DNA of 9,446 bases from Actinomycetota bacterium (lineage in GTDB: Bacteria > Acidobacteriota > Blastocatellia > Chloracidobacteriales > Chloracidobacteriaceae): positions 1 to 9,446 of the forward strand of contig JAAFHI010000073.1 in assembly GCA_013298335.1 (NCBI GenBank). The letters are read 5' to 3'. The position numbers and the translations under genes were made by a program. The notes below the pieces were generated by a model, which searched no databases, was not told the origin of the DNA, and saw nothing but the letters and a program-made list of their open reading frames with translations. This document shows positions 1-5,117 of this stretch, piece after piece. Every line of letters starts with the position of its first letter. The first letter of the stretch is position 1.

Positions 1-54
1 ATGGGGTTTCCCATTTCCCTGTCCCAACGGCGTGGAAAAAATTCGGAGCCGTTC

Positions 55-483
55 ATGTCCAAACGCCATCGCGTCATCGGTACGACCGCAGAAGCCATCG
101 GACACGCCGAATCGGCCCTCGGTCTTTCCTTTCCGCCCTCATTTCGAGCTTGGCTGCTTGAAAACAACGGGCTGAAAGGCATCTTTCCCGTCGAGGATGC
201 GCGCGATCCGCGAACGGCGGTAGATTCCATCGTCCAAGAATATCAAGGCTGGCGGGAATGGCTCACCGATTTTGAAGACGGCGAATATCCCGATGCAACG
301 CACCTCCTGCCGTTCGCCACCGCGGAGGGCGATTACTACTGCCTCGATTTCAGCCGGATGGGCCCCGACGGCGAGTGCCCGGTGGTCCGCTGGTCGCACG
401 AAACCGGCGAGTCCAAAACCATAGCCAGCCAGTTCAGGCAGTTTTTAGATGATCAACTTTTTAAAGCCTTCCGTTCCTTGTGA
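55..483 (+). CDS. SMI1/KNR4 (SUKH) family protein
   Basis: A 142-residue protein with the marks of the SUKH (SMI1/KNR4) fold. The N-terminal helix motif ends in a Phe-Pro-Pro-Ser-Phe-Arg-x-Trp-Leu-Leu-x-x-Asn-Gly block at residues 26-39. The later strand block has Leu-Leu-Pro-Phe-Ala at 84-88 and Gly-Asp-Tyr-Tyr-Cys-Leu-Asp at 92-98, followed by a Val-Val-x-Trp-x-His-Glu strand. There is no signal peptide, so it should be cytoplasmic. In bacteria this family often supplies immunity proteins to contact-dependent or polymorphic toxins, but many members are solitary and of unknown role. No toxin is visible here, although what lies upstream cannot be seen. The frame is open from ATG at base 1. 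I chose ATG 55 because GGAG at 45-48 sits 6 nt in front of it and the SUKH homology begins soon after. The family call is firm; the biological role is not known. Confidence 0.8.
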   Translation: MSKRHRVIGTTAEAIGHAESALGLSFPPSFRAWLLENNGLKGIFPVEDARDPRTAVDSIVQEYQGWREWLTDFEDGEYPDATHLLPFATAEGDYYCLDFSRMGPDGECPVVRWSHETGESKTIASQFRQFLDDQLFKAFRSL

Positions 484-526
484 ACCGGAAGTACATTTCT
501 CCAACCGAAAGGAAGGGAGAACGCGG

Positions 527-823
527 ATGAATCAGTACATTGAACCCATCGCCGACGGGTTTCGCATCGCGGGAACGCGAGTGTCGCTCGACTCAATCGT
601 CTATGCCTTTCGCGACGGACTTTCAGCGGAAAGCATCGCGGAAAATTTCCCAACCCTTTCACTCGAACAGGTTTACGGCGCAATCGCCTACTATCTCGCC
701 AACCGGGAAGCCGTTGACGCGACACTCGAAGCCGGAAAAGCGGAGTTTGAAACGATTCGCCAGAACGGCCGTGCCGCCCGCCCCGAACTCTTCCGCCGTC
801 TTGATGCCGCCCGCCAGAACTAA
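527..823 (+). CDS. DUF433 domain protein, antitoxin-like, no toxin partner visible
   Basis: A 98-residue DUF433 protein. The N-terminal signature reads Gly-x-x-x-Ile-Ala-Gly-Thr-Arg-Val at about residues 11-19, followed by Leu-Asp-Ser-Ile-Val. A second helix-turn-helix-like part has Gly-Leu-Ser-Ala-Glu-Ser-Ile-Ala at 31-38 and Phe-Pro-x-Leu-Ser-Leu-Glu-Gln-Val-Tyr-x-Ala-Ile-Ala-Tyr-Tyr at 41-56. DUF433 proteins are small winged-helix-like DNA-binding proteins. They are usually the antitoxin, encoded just ahead of a DUF5615 PIN-like toxin. Here the next gene, 14 nt on, is an unrelated exported protein, so the partner is absent or elsewhere. ATG 527 is preferred over in-frame ATG 449 because a purine-rich GGAAGGGAGA ends 6 nt before it, and 449 would overlap the SUKH gene with residues unlike the family. 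It follows the SUKH gene by 43 nt and may share its transcript. Confidence 0.8.
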   Translation: MNQYIEPIADGFRIAGTRVSLDSIVYAFRDGLSAESIAENFPTLSLEQVYGAIAYYLANREAVDATLEAGKAEFETIRQNGRAARPELFRRLDAARQN

Positions 824-837
824 AACCAAGTAATTTT

Positions 838-1809
838 ATGAAATTCCCGAACCTGATCGCCCCCGCCTGCGCCGGACTGCTCTTTCTCGCGCCGGTTTTC
901 GCCCAGACCAAACCCGCCGCGAAAAAGACGACACCCCAGAAACCCGCCGCCAAGCCCGCGGCCAAGCCGACCGACAAGAAACCGGACGCCAAAAAGGCGA
1001 TTCCGACCGGGTCGGCGACGAAATTTGCGGTGTTCGCGGTCACGAAAGCCGAGACAGTGAACTACATCGAGCCGGTCGTGCTGGTGGACAACGGTGTGTT
1101 CTCCGAGCCGCCGGTGGATGCCGACGGACACTCCGAGAAAACGATCAAGCCTTTTATTGCCAAGTACTTCAAAGCCGGAACGGCCTACCGGATGATCTTC
1201 GGTGGAGCCTCTGCCGGGACAGCCACAGTGACGAAATACCTACCGCCAGGCTGTTCGGGCACATCGGCACAGGCGCGTTTGAAGACGACCGCGCCGCTGA
1301 AACCGAAGGTCTACGCGCTGGCGACCGATTCGCCGACGCTCGGCGGGGCGCGCTCGACCCGCTTCGCTCCGACCGTAGCCGAGCGCGAAGCCGCCGCCGC
1401 GGTCGCAAAGTCGGCGTTTACGCGCAACGGCACGCCGGACACCGTGCTGGAACGGATGAAATCCGAAAATCTCACCGCCGCCGACCTCGATGGTGACGGC
1501 ACGGCGGAACTGATCGGGACGTTCACGGTCGAGCGCAAGCAGTACGAATTCGTCGATTCCCTGTTCGTCATCCTCGAACGGGTCGAACCCGGCAAGTACA
1601 AGATCGCCTTCGAGTTTTACTACTCCTCGAAAGGCGACGAAGCGGCCATCGCGATTCCCCTGCTCGTGGATTACGCCGACCTCGACGGCGACAAGGTGGC
1701 GGAAGTGATCGTCCGGACGACCTACTACGAAAGCCACGATTTCACCGTCTTCGGTCGGCGTAAAGGCAAGTGGCAGAAGCTGTTCCAGGGCGCGGGCGGC
1801 GGGTGCTGA
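838..1809 (+). CDS. Exported protein with two Asp-rich FG-GAP/VCBS-like loops
   Basis: A 323-residue protein of unknown function. Residues 1-22 form a signal peptide: a short basic start, a hydrophobic core, and Val-Phe-Ala before Gln23. Residues 24-56 are a Lys/Ala/Pro-rich low-complexity linker, as in many periplasmic or cell-wall-spanning proteins. The C-terminal half has two copies of an Asp-Leu-Asp-Gly-Asp loop, at residues 216-224 (DLDGDGTAE) and 281-289 (DLDGDKVAE). Each is followed by a hydrophobic beta strand. This is the calcium-loop pattern of FG-GAP/VCBS and integrin-like repeats; the two loops suggest a small beta-propeller fragment or paired metal sites. The ATG at 838 has no clear ribosome binding site, but it directly starts a good signal peptide and lies 14 nt after the DUF433 stop, so translational coupling is possible. 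The role and substrate cannot be read from the sequence. Confidence 0.75.
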   Translation: MKFPNLIAPACAGLLFLAPVFAQTKPAAKKTTPQKPAAKPAAKPTDKKPDAKKAIPTGSATKFAVFAVTKAETVNYIEPVVLVDNGVFSEPPVDADGHSEKTIKPFIAKYFKAGTAYRMIFGGASAGTATVTKYLPPGCSGTSAQARLKTTAPLKPKVYALATDSPTLGGARSTRFAPTVAEREAAAAVAKSAFTRNGTPDTVLERMKSENLTAADLDGDGTAELIGTFTVERKQYEFVDSLFVILERVEPGKYKIAFEFYYSSKGDEAAIAIPLLVDYADLDGDKVAEVIVRTTYYESHDFTVFGRRKGKWQKLFQGAGGGC

Positions 1810-1811
1810 AG

Positions 1812-1885
1812 CAGTGGTCAGTGGTCAGTGGTCAGTGGTCAGTGGTCAGTGGTCAGTGGTCAGTGGTCAGTGGTCAGTGGTCAGT
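1812..1885. repeat. Perfect heptamer tandem array (CAGTGGT, 10 copies)
   Basis: Ten uninterrupted copies of CAGTGGT run from 1812 to 1881, followed by a partial CAGT. The array starts three bases after the stop codon of the exported-protein gene. The perfect identity of the copies suggests recent expansion by slippage, so copy number may vary between strains. Diverged members of the same family occur at 1895-1924 (inverted), 2575-2651 and 4898-4954. Confidence 0.97.
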
Positions 1886-1924
1886 AAAGATTGTACTGAC
1901 TACTGGCCACTGGCAACTGGCAAC
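1856..1924. terminator. Long hairpin from heptamer repeat and its inverted copy
   Basis: The right part of the heptamer array pairs with an inverted heptamer stretch at 1895-1924, which reads CAGTTGC, CAGTGGC, CAGTAGT, CAGT on the minus strand. The core stem is 1868-1885 with 1895-1912: 18 pairs across a 9-nt loop at 1886-1894. Two of these pairs are G-U in the plus-strand RNA; they would be A-C mismatches in the minus-strand RNA. Pairing continues with interruptions out to 1856/1924. The hairpin fills the gap between two converging genes (stops at 1809 and 1927), the usual place for a bidirectional terminator. There is no U-tract, so classical intrinsic termination is not shown. RNA 3'-end protection is an equally good guess. 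Confidence 0.55.
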
Positions 1925-1926
1925 AC

Positions 1927-2376
1927 TCAGAACCGTCGCCCCCAGCCGCGATCACGACCGCGACGGTCATCGGCCTGCCGGAAGGCCTGGAGATATCCCT
2001 CGCGATAGCCGTTGCGGAAGCCGGTCCGGTAGTTGCCGTCGTGGATCCATTCCTGTCGAAATCCCTGCATCCCGTTGTCATAGACCCAGTTGCCGTAGTT
2101 TGGGCGGAGTCCGTTGCGGTAATCCTGCCACGCCTGACGCTGACCAAGCTGGAAGCCGTTGTCATACCCGCGCTCCCGGACCCAGCGTTCCGAGGGGCGG
2201 TTGCGGCGGTCATTGTACCCATTGTCGTTGCGGGGACTACAGTTGTCGTTGCGGCGATAGTCGTTGTTGCGGCGTCCCCACTGGGCGTCGGCGACGGTCG
2301 GGACGGCGGCGAGGAAAGTCAGCGCCAGCAGAAAAGCGGTGACGGAAACGGTGCGAAAGCGTGACAGAGCGTTCAT
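1927..2376 (-). CDS. Small secreted Arg/Asn/Gly/Tyr-rich protein under a sigma-54-type promoter
   Basis: A 149-residue protein I cannot assign to a named family. Residues 1-31 are a signal peptide with a long hydrophobic core at about 12-26 and Ala-Asp-Ala before Gln32. The mature part starts with a low-complexity Arg/Asn/Asp stretch (33-62). A domain with repeated aromatic-Gly spacing follows: Tyr-Asp-Asn-Gly-Phe-x-x-Gly, then Asp-Tyr-Arg-Asn-Gly-Leu, then Tyr-Arg-Thr-Gly-Phe-x-x-Gly-Tyr-x-x-Gly-Tyr. Similar Gly-Tyr-x-x-Gly proteins occur in acidobacterial genomes as uncharacterised exported proteins. It ends in Arg/Gly-rich residues and should be very basic. A perfect AGGAGG at 2384-2389, 7 nt before the ATG, fixes the start. 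Transcription probably comes from the sigma-54 promoter at 2412-2428. The gene converges with the plus-strand genes. Binding of nucleic acid or of envelope polymer would fit the composition but is only a guess. Confidence 0.8.
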   Translation of the reverse strand: MNALSRFRTVSVTAFLLALTFLAAVPTVADAQWGRRNNDYRRNDNCSPRNDNGYNDRRNRPSERWVRERGYDNGFQLGQRQAWQDYRNGLRPNYGNWVYDNGMQGFRQEWIHDGNYRTGFRNGYREGYLQAFRQADDRRGRDRGWGRRF

Positions 2377-2411
2377 GAGGTTGCCTCCTAAAATGGTTTG
2401 TCCAATTCGAA

Positions 2412-2428
2412 AGCAACCGCCGTGCCAG
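2412..2428 (-). promoter_or_regulatory. Sigma-54 (RpoN) -24/-12 promoter
   Basis: On the minus strand the 17 bases read CTGGCACGGCGGTTGCT. This matches every fixed and degenerate position of the RpoN consensus YTGGCACGRNNNTTGCW. The -24 GG is at 2426-2425 and the -12 GC at 2414-2413, which predicts a transcription start near 2401. That leaves a leader of about 25 nt containing AGGAGG at 2384-2389. A chance match of this quality in 9.4 kb is very unlikely, and this one has the right orientation and distance to a gene. Confidence 0.85.
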
Positions 2429-2453
2429 TTTTCCCGAAACGCGCAGTCTCCAT

Positions 2454-2466
2454 CAAATCATTGATT
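2454..2466 (-). promoter_or_regulatory. IHF-consensus match between dyad and sigma-54 promoter
   Basis: The minus strand reads AATCAATGATTTG, which fits the IHF core WATCAANNNNTTR at all specified positions. It is centred about 60 bp upstream of the predicted start, where IHF bends DNA in nif-type sigma-54 promoters. The site overlaps a 13-bp palindrome, AAATCA-T-TGATTT at 2455-2467, so binding by another dimeric regulator is an alternative. The surrounding DNA is locally AT-rich, which raises the chance of a random match. Confidence 0.5.
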
Positions 2467-2515
2467 TAGAAGGATGTTCACCTTTTTAGAAAGTTCTTTT
2501 TGGAGCGATTTTCAA

Positions 2516-2555
2516 CCATTTCGGGTAATTCCGGCGGAATCCATCGACGAAATGG
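2516..2555. promoter_or_regulatory. Nested dyad, candidate enhancer site for a sigma-54 activator
   Basis: Two inverted repeats are nearly concentric. The outer arms are CCATTTCG (2516-2523) and CGAAATGG (2548-2555). The inner perfect 13-bp palindrome is ATTCCG-G-CGGAAT (2528-2540). The centres fall at 2535.5 and 2534, about 130 bp upstream of the predicted start of the sigma-54 transcript, within the usual range for upstream activator sequences. The activator is not encoded in this window. Confidence 0.5.
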
Positions 2556-2574
2556 GGTAACGATGACTGGTCGT

Positions 2575-2651
2575 CAGCCGTCAGCTGCCAGCAGTCAGTA
2601 GTCAGTAGTCAGTAGTCAGCAGTCAGTAGTCAGTAGGCAGTAGTCAGTATC
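2575..2651. repeat. Diverged heptamer array (CAGTAGT type)
   Basis: Eleven consecutive 7-nt units, all beginning CAG: CAGCCGT, CAGCTGC, CAGCAGT, three CAGTAGT, CAGCAGT, CAGTAGT, CAGTAGG, CAGTAGT and CAGTATC. It is the same family and orientation as the array at 1812-1885, but with scattered substitutions, so it is older or not homogenised. Confidence 0.93.
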
Positions 2652-2719
2652 GGAAAATAATTTTTAGTGGTCACAAGCCTGGTGACAACGGCGGATCGAC
2701 TTTTCCGGGCCGCGCGACG

Positions 2720-2936
2720 GATGAAGAAGGTTGCGCGGTAGATGACGTCGCCTGCCACGTCGATGACGAAGGTTGCCACAGCGATGACGTCGCCTGCCGC
2801 GTCGATGACGGAGGTTGCCACACGAATGACGTCACCTGCCGCGTCGATGATGGAGGTTGCCACGCGAATGACGTCGCCTGCTGCGTCGATGACGGAGGTT
2901 GCCACACGAATGACGTCGCCTGCCGCGTCGATGACG
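2720..2936. repeat. 42-bp tandem repeat made of two diverged 21-bp halves
   Basis: Four full 42-bp units begin at 2741, 2783, 2825 and 2867. A degenerate half unit lies in front (2720-2740) and a 28-bp partial unit behind (2909-2936). Each unit has two 21-bp halves that both begin (G/A)ATGACG or close to it, share the central TGCC, and differ elsewhere. GACGTC occurs once per unit. Because 42 is a multiple of 3, several frames stay open. The plus frame from 2742 gives heptapeptides of the form Met-Thr-x-x-Ala-x-x. Another plus frame gives a Cys/Asp-rich 14-residue repeat but lacks an ATG. A minus frame gives Val-Ile-Asp-Ala-Ala-Gly-Asp repeats. None has a convincing ribosome binding site, so I annotate a DNA repeat rather than a gene. 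Confidence 0.9.
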
Positions 2937-2974
2937 GCTCTTTTCCCCGCTCAAACGTGGGCTCTGAAATGACA

Positions 2975-3010
2975 AACGCGGAACAATGGGTTCGACCATC
3001 GTTCCGCGTT
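2975..3010 (-). terminator. Hairpin terminator downstream of bipA
   Basis: A perfect 10-bp stem (AACGCGGAAC at 2975-2984 with GTTCCGCGTT at 3001-3010) continues, after one mismatch, with ATGG/CCAT closing a six-base GTTCGA loop. On the minus strand it is followed by a short T-rich run (TTTGTCATTTC). It lies 58 nt past the bipA stop and has no other gene to serve. Confidence 0.75.
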
Positions 3011-3030
3011 CATCGTTTCATCGAAAACGG

Positions 3031-3072
3031 GAATTGAAACTCTCAATTCTCCATTCTCAACTCTCAATTATT
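3031..3072. repeat. AAYTCTC-type heptamer array abutting the bipA stop
   Basis: Five consecutive 7-nt units run from 3038: AACTCTC, AATTCTC, CATTCTC, AACTCTC and AATTATT. The last covers the bipA stop codon. The preceding GAATTGA (3031-3037) is the reverse complement of TCAATTC at 3043-3049, giving a small hairpin. This is a different sequence family from the CAG heptamers but has the same period. Confidence 0.75.
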
Positions 3073-4882
3073 CCTTGTTGCGCTTCGGGCGCATGTTCGC
3101 GGCGAGGACGCGCTTGCGGAGGCGGATCGCCGTCGGCGTGACTTCGACGAGTTCGTCGTCGCGGATGAACTCCAGCGCCTGTTCGAGCGACATTTCGCGG
3201 ACCGGAACGAGCCGGATGGCGTCATCCGCCGAGGAGGCGCGCATGTTGGTCAGCTTCTTTTCGCGGACGACGTTCACGTCGAGGTCGTTGTCGCGGGCGT
3301 TTTCGCCGATGACCATGCCTTCATACACCGAGGTCGTCGGCTTGATGAAGAGTTCGCCGCGTTCCTGCAAATTAAAGAGTGCAAAAGCGGTTGCGTCGCC
3401 TGAGCGGTCGGCGATGAGGGCACCCGTGAGGCGTGATTGAATGACGCCCATCCAGTTGTCCCAGCGGAGGAACATCGTGTTGATCAGCCCGGTGCCCTTC
3501 GTGTCGGTCAGGAATTCCGAACGGAAGCCGATCAGGCCGCGCGACGGAATTTCGAATTCGAGGCGAACCCGACCCGTGCCGTGGTTGATCATCTTGACCA
3601 TCACGCCCTTGCGACGCCCCATCGCCTCGGTCACCACGCCGACGAAGGTGTCGGGGCAGTCGACGACGGCCAGCTCGATCGGCTCCTTCTTCATTCCATC
3701 ATCGACACGAGTGATGACTTCCGGCTTCGAAACCTGAATTTCGTAGCCTTCGCGGCGCATCTGCTCGATAAGGATGGCGAGCTGGAGTTCGCCACGCCCG
3801 GAAACCTTGAAACTTTCGGGCGAGTCGGTGTCTTCGACGCGAATCGAGACGTTGCCGAGCAGTTCGCGGTCGAACCGTTCGCGAATCTGGCGCGAGGTGA
3901 CGTATTTTCCGTCGCGTCCCGAGAACGGCGAGGTGTTGACGCCGAAAATCATCGAGATGGTCGGTTCGTCGATCTGGATCAGCGGCAGCGCCTTCGGCGT
4001 TTCCGGGTCGGCGATGGTTTCCCCGATGTTGATGTCGGGAATGCCTGCGACCGCGATGATGTCGCCCGCTCCGGCCCGTTCACACGGCACGCGCTTGAGC
4101 GATTCAAACGTGTAGAGCTGCGTAATTTTGTGCTTTTCCAGCGATCCGTCGCGCTTGCAGAGGGTCACCTGCTGACCGACCACGATTTCGCCGGCAACGA
4201 CTCGCCCCGTGCCGATGCGTCCGACGTAGTCGTCGTACCCGATGTTGGTCACGATCGTCTGGAGCGTCTGGTCGCGGCGGTCCGGCGGGGCGGGAATCGT
4301 CTCGATGATCTGCTCGAAGAGGACGCGGAGGTTGGTTTCCTCGTCTTCCGGCTTGCGCTTGGCGATGCCGTCGCGGGCGATGGCGTAGATGATCGGGAAT
4401 TCGATCTGCTCTTCGTTGGCGTCGAGGTCGATGAACAGGTCGTAGACTTCGTTGACGACTTCCTGAATCCGGGCGTCGGGACGGTCGATCTTGTTGATGA
4501 CGACGATGCACTTGAGGTTCTGTTCGAGCGCTTTCGACAGGACGTAGCGCGTCTGCGGCAGCGGGCCTTCCGAGGCGTCCACCAGCAGGAGCACGCCGTC
4601 GGCCATCTTCAGCACGCGCTGCACTTCGCCACCGAAATCGGAGTGGCCCGGGGTGTCGACGATGTTGATCTTCACGTCGCCGTGCCGGACGGACGTGTTC
4701 TTCGCCATGATCGTGATGCCCCGCTCGCGTTCGAGGTCCATGTTGTCCATCACGCGGTCGGTGACCTTTTCATTGGAGCGGTACAACCCCGACTGGCGCA
4801 TGAGGGCGTCCACGAGGGTGGTTTTGCCATGGTCGACGTGGGCGATGATGGCGATATTTCGAATGTCGTTACGGGAATTCAC
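3068..4882 (-). CDS. typA: Ribosome-associated GTPase BipA/TypA
   Basis: A 604-residue, full-length translational GTPase of the BipA/TypA family. BipA binds the 70S ribosome in the factor site and supports 50S assembly, growth in the cold, stress responses and virulence in various bacteria. Visible G motifs are G1 AHVDHGKT at 14-21, G2 RGITI at 54-58, G3 DTPGH at 76-80 and G4 NKID at 130-133. At the G5 position the usual Ala-Ser-Ala is Ala-Ile-Ala (167-169). EF-G-like domains II, III and V follow, then the BipA-specific C-terminal domain containing Ser-Arg-Gly-Leu-Ile-Gly-Phe-Arg. The start is GTG at 4882-4880, with GAAAGG about 7 nt upstream; the next in-frame Met would remove the P-loop. 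It stands alone between two terminators. Its leader contains CAG-type heptamers; a weak TTGGCT/TATCCT promoter with a 19-bp spacer (5020-4990) is possible. Confidence 0.97.
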   Translation of the reverse strand: MNSRNDIRNIAIIAHVDHGKTTLVDALMRQSGLYRSNEKVTDRVMDNMDLERERGITIMAKNTSVRHGDVKINIVDTPGHSDFGGEVQRVLKMADGVLLLVDASEGPLPQTRYVLSKALEQNLKCIVVINKIDRPDARIQEVVNEVYDLFIDLDANEEQIEFPIIYAIARDGIAKRKPEDEETNLRVLFEQIIETIPAPPDRRDQTLQTIVTNIGYDDYVGRIGTGRVVAGEIVVGQQVTLCKRDGSLEKHKITQLYTFESLKRVPCERAGAGDIIAVAGIPDINIGETIADPETPKALPLIQIDEPTISMIFGVNTSPFSGRDGKYVTSRQIRERFDRELLGNVSIRVEDTDSPESFKVSGRGELQLAILIEQMRREGYEIQVSKPEVITRVDDGMKKEPIELAVVDCPDTFVGVVTEAMGRRKGVMVKMINHGTGRVRLEFEIPSRGLIGFRSEFLTDTKGTGLINTMFLRWDNWMGVIQSRLTGALIADRSGDATAFALFNLQERGELFIKPTTSVYEGMVIGENARDNDLDVNVVREKKLTNMRASSADDAIRLVPVREMSLEQALEFIRDDELVEVTPTAIRLRKRVLAANMRPKRNKE

Positions 4883-4897
4883 GGAAGTGCCTTTCGT

Positions 4898-4954
4898 TAG
4901 TGGTCAGTAGCCAGTAGTTAGTGGGTGTCAGCAGGTAGTCTCCTGACGGCTGAC
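4898..4954. repeat. CAG-type heptamers with an inverted copy in the bipA leader
   Basis: TAGTGGT, CAGTAGC, CAGTAGT and TAGTGGG run in 7-nt register from 4898, then CAGCAGG begins at 4929 after a 3-nt shift. The segment that follows, read on the minus strand, again gives GGTCAGCCGTCAG, an inverted family member much like the start of the array at 2575. GTCAG (4927-4931) pairs with CTGAC (4950-4954), with CAGG/CCTG inside. The block lies between a possible bipA promoter and its GTG start, so it could be in the 5' leader. Confidence 0.7.
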
Positions 4955-5059
4955 CACAAACTGCTATTTCAGAATGCCAAAAAGGCTTCAGGATAGCGCA
5001 TCTCGCGCCGGGGAAGCCAACCGGATTGGCGGAGTCCCGATTTTCCGGTCGCCAAAATG

Positions 5060-5090
5060 AAAAAAGCCGCCCGGTGTGACACCGGGCGGC
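5060..5090 (-). terminator. Strong intrinsic terminator after the FlgT-C-like gene
   Basis: A perfect GC-rich inverted repeat has arms at 5066-5077 and 5079-5090, 12 bp around a single central base (in RNA, a 10-bp stem with a 5-nt loop). On the minus strand it is followed at once by six T residues (5065-5060). It starts 27 nt after the stop codon at 5118. This is a textbook rho-independent terminator. Confidence 0.95.
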
Positions 5091-5117
5091 AATCTCAAGA
5101 AAAGGGAGTTCAAGCAA

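Larger units (their letters stand above)
2377..3067. other. 691-nt intergenic region: regulatory half, repeat half, bipA terminator
   Basis: The stretch divides into three parts. Positions 2377-2555 hold the leader, sigma-54 promoter, IHF-like site and nested dyad of the gene at 1927-2376. Positions 2575-2936 hold a heptamer array and then a 21/42-bp array. Positions 2975-3067 hold the bipA terminator hairpin and a second heptamer family. Between 2652 and 2719 I see only a weak 5-bp inverted repeat, GTCAC/GTGAC. No convincing gene is present. Confidence 0.8.

Noticed and set aside
453..1043. A 196-codon minus-strand open frame opposite the DUF433 and exported-protein genes
   Set aside because: It crosses two well-supported plus-strand genes and encodes Arg-rich low-complexity sequence without family features.
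1770..2364. Plus-strand open frames running from the heptamer array across the small secreted gene
   Set aside because: A perfect 7-nt tandem repeat gives a repeating peptide in any frame without a stop. The rest is antisense to a gene with signal peptide, AGGAGG and promoter.
2720..2936. Possible CRISPR array
   Set aside because: The 42-bp units are contiguous, with no unique spacers, and no cas gene is present.
2742..2972. A 76-codon plus-strand open frame in the 42-bp array as a real gene
   Set aside because: Frames stay open because the repeat length is a multiple of 3. The nearest purine-rich run is too far from the ATG, and other frames are equally open on both strands.
3437..4900. 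A 487-codon open frame on the plus strand opposite bipA
   Set aside because: It is the complement of a full-length conserved GTPase gene in GC-rich DNA. Its translation is Asp/Val/Arg-rich low-complexity with no domain and no ribosome binding site.
4869..5117. An 82-codon minus-strand open frame upstream of bipA
   Set aside because: It runs through a strong intrinsic terminator and a heptamer block and overlaps the bipA start. It is a chance frame.
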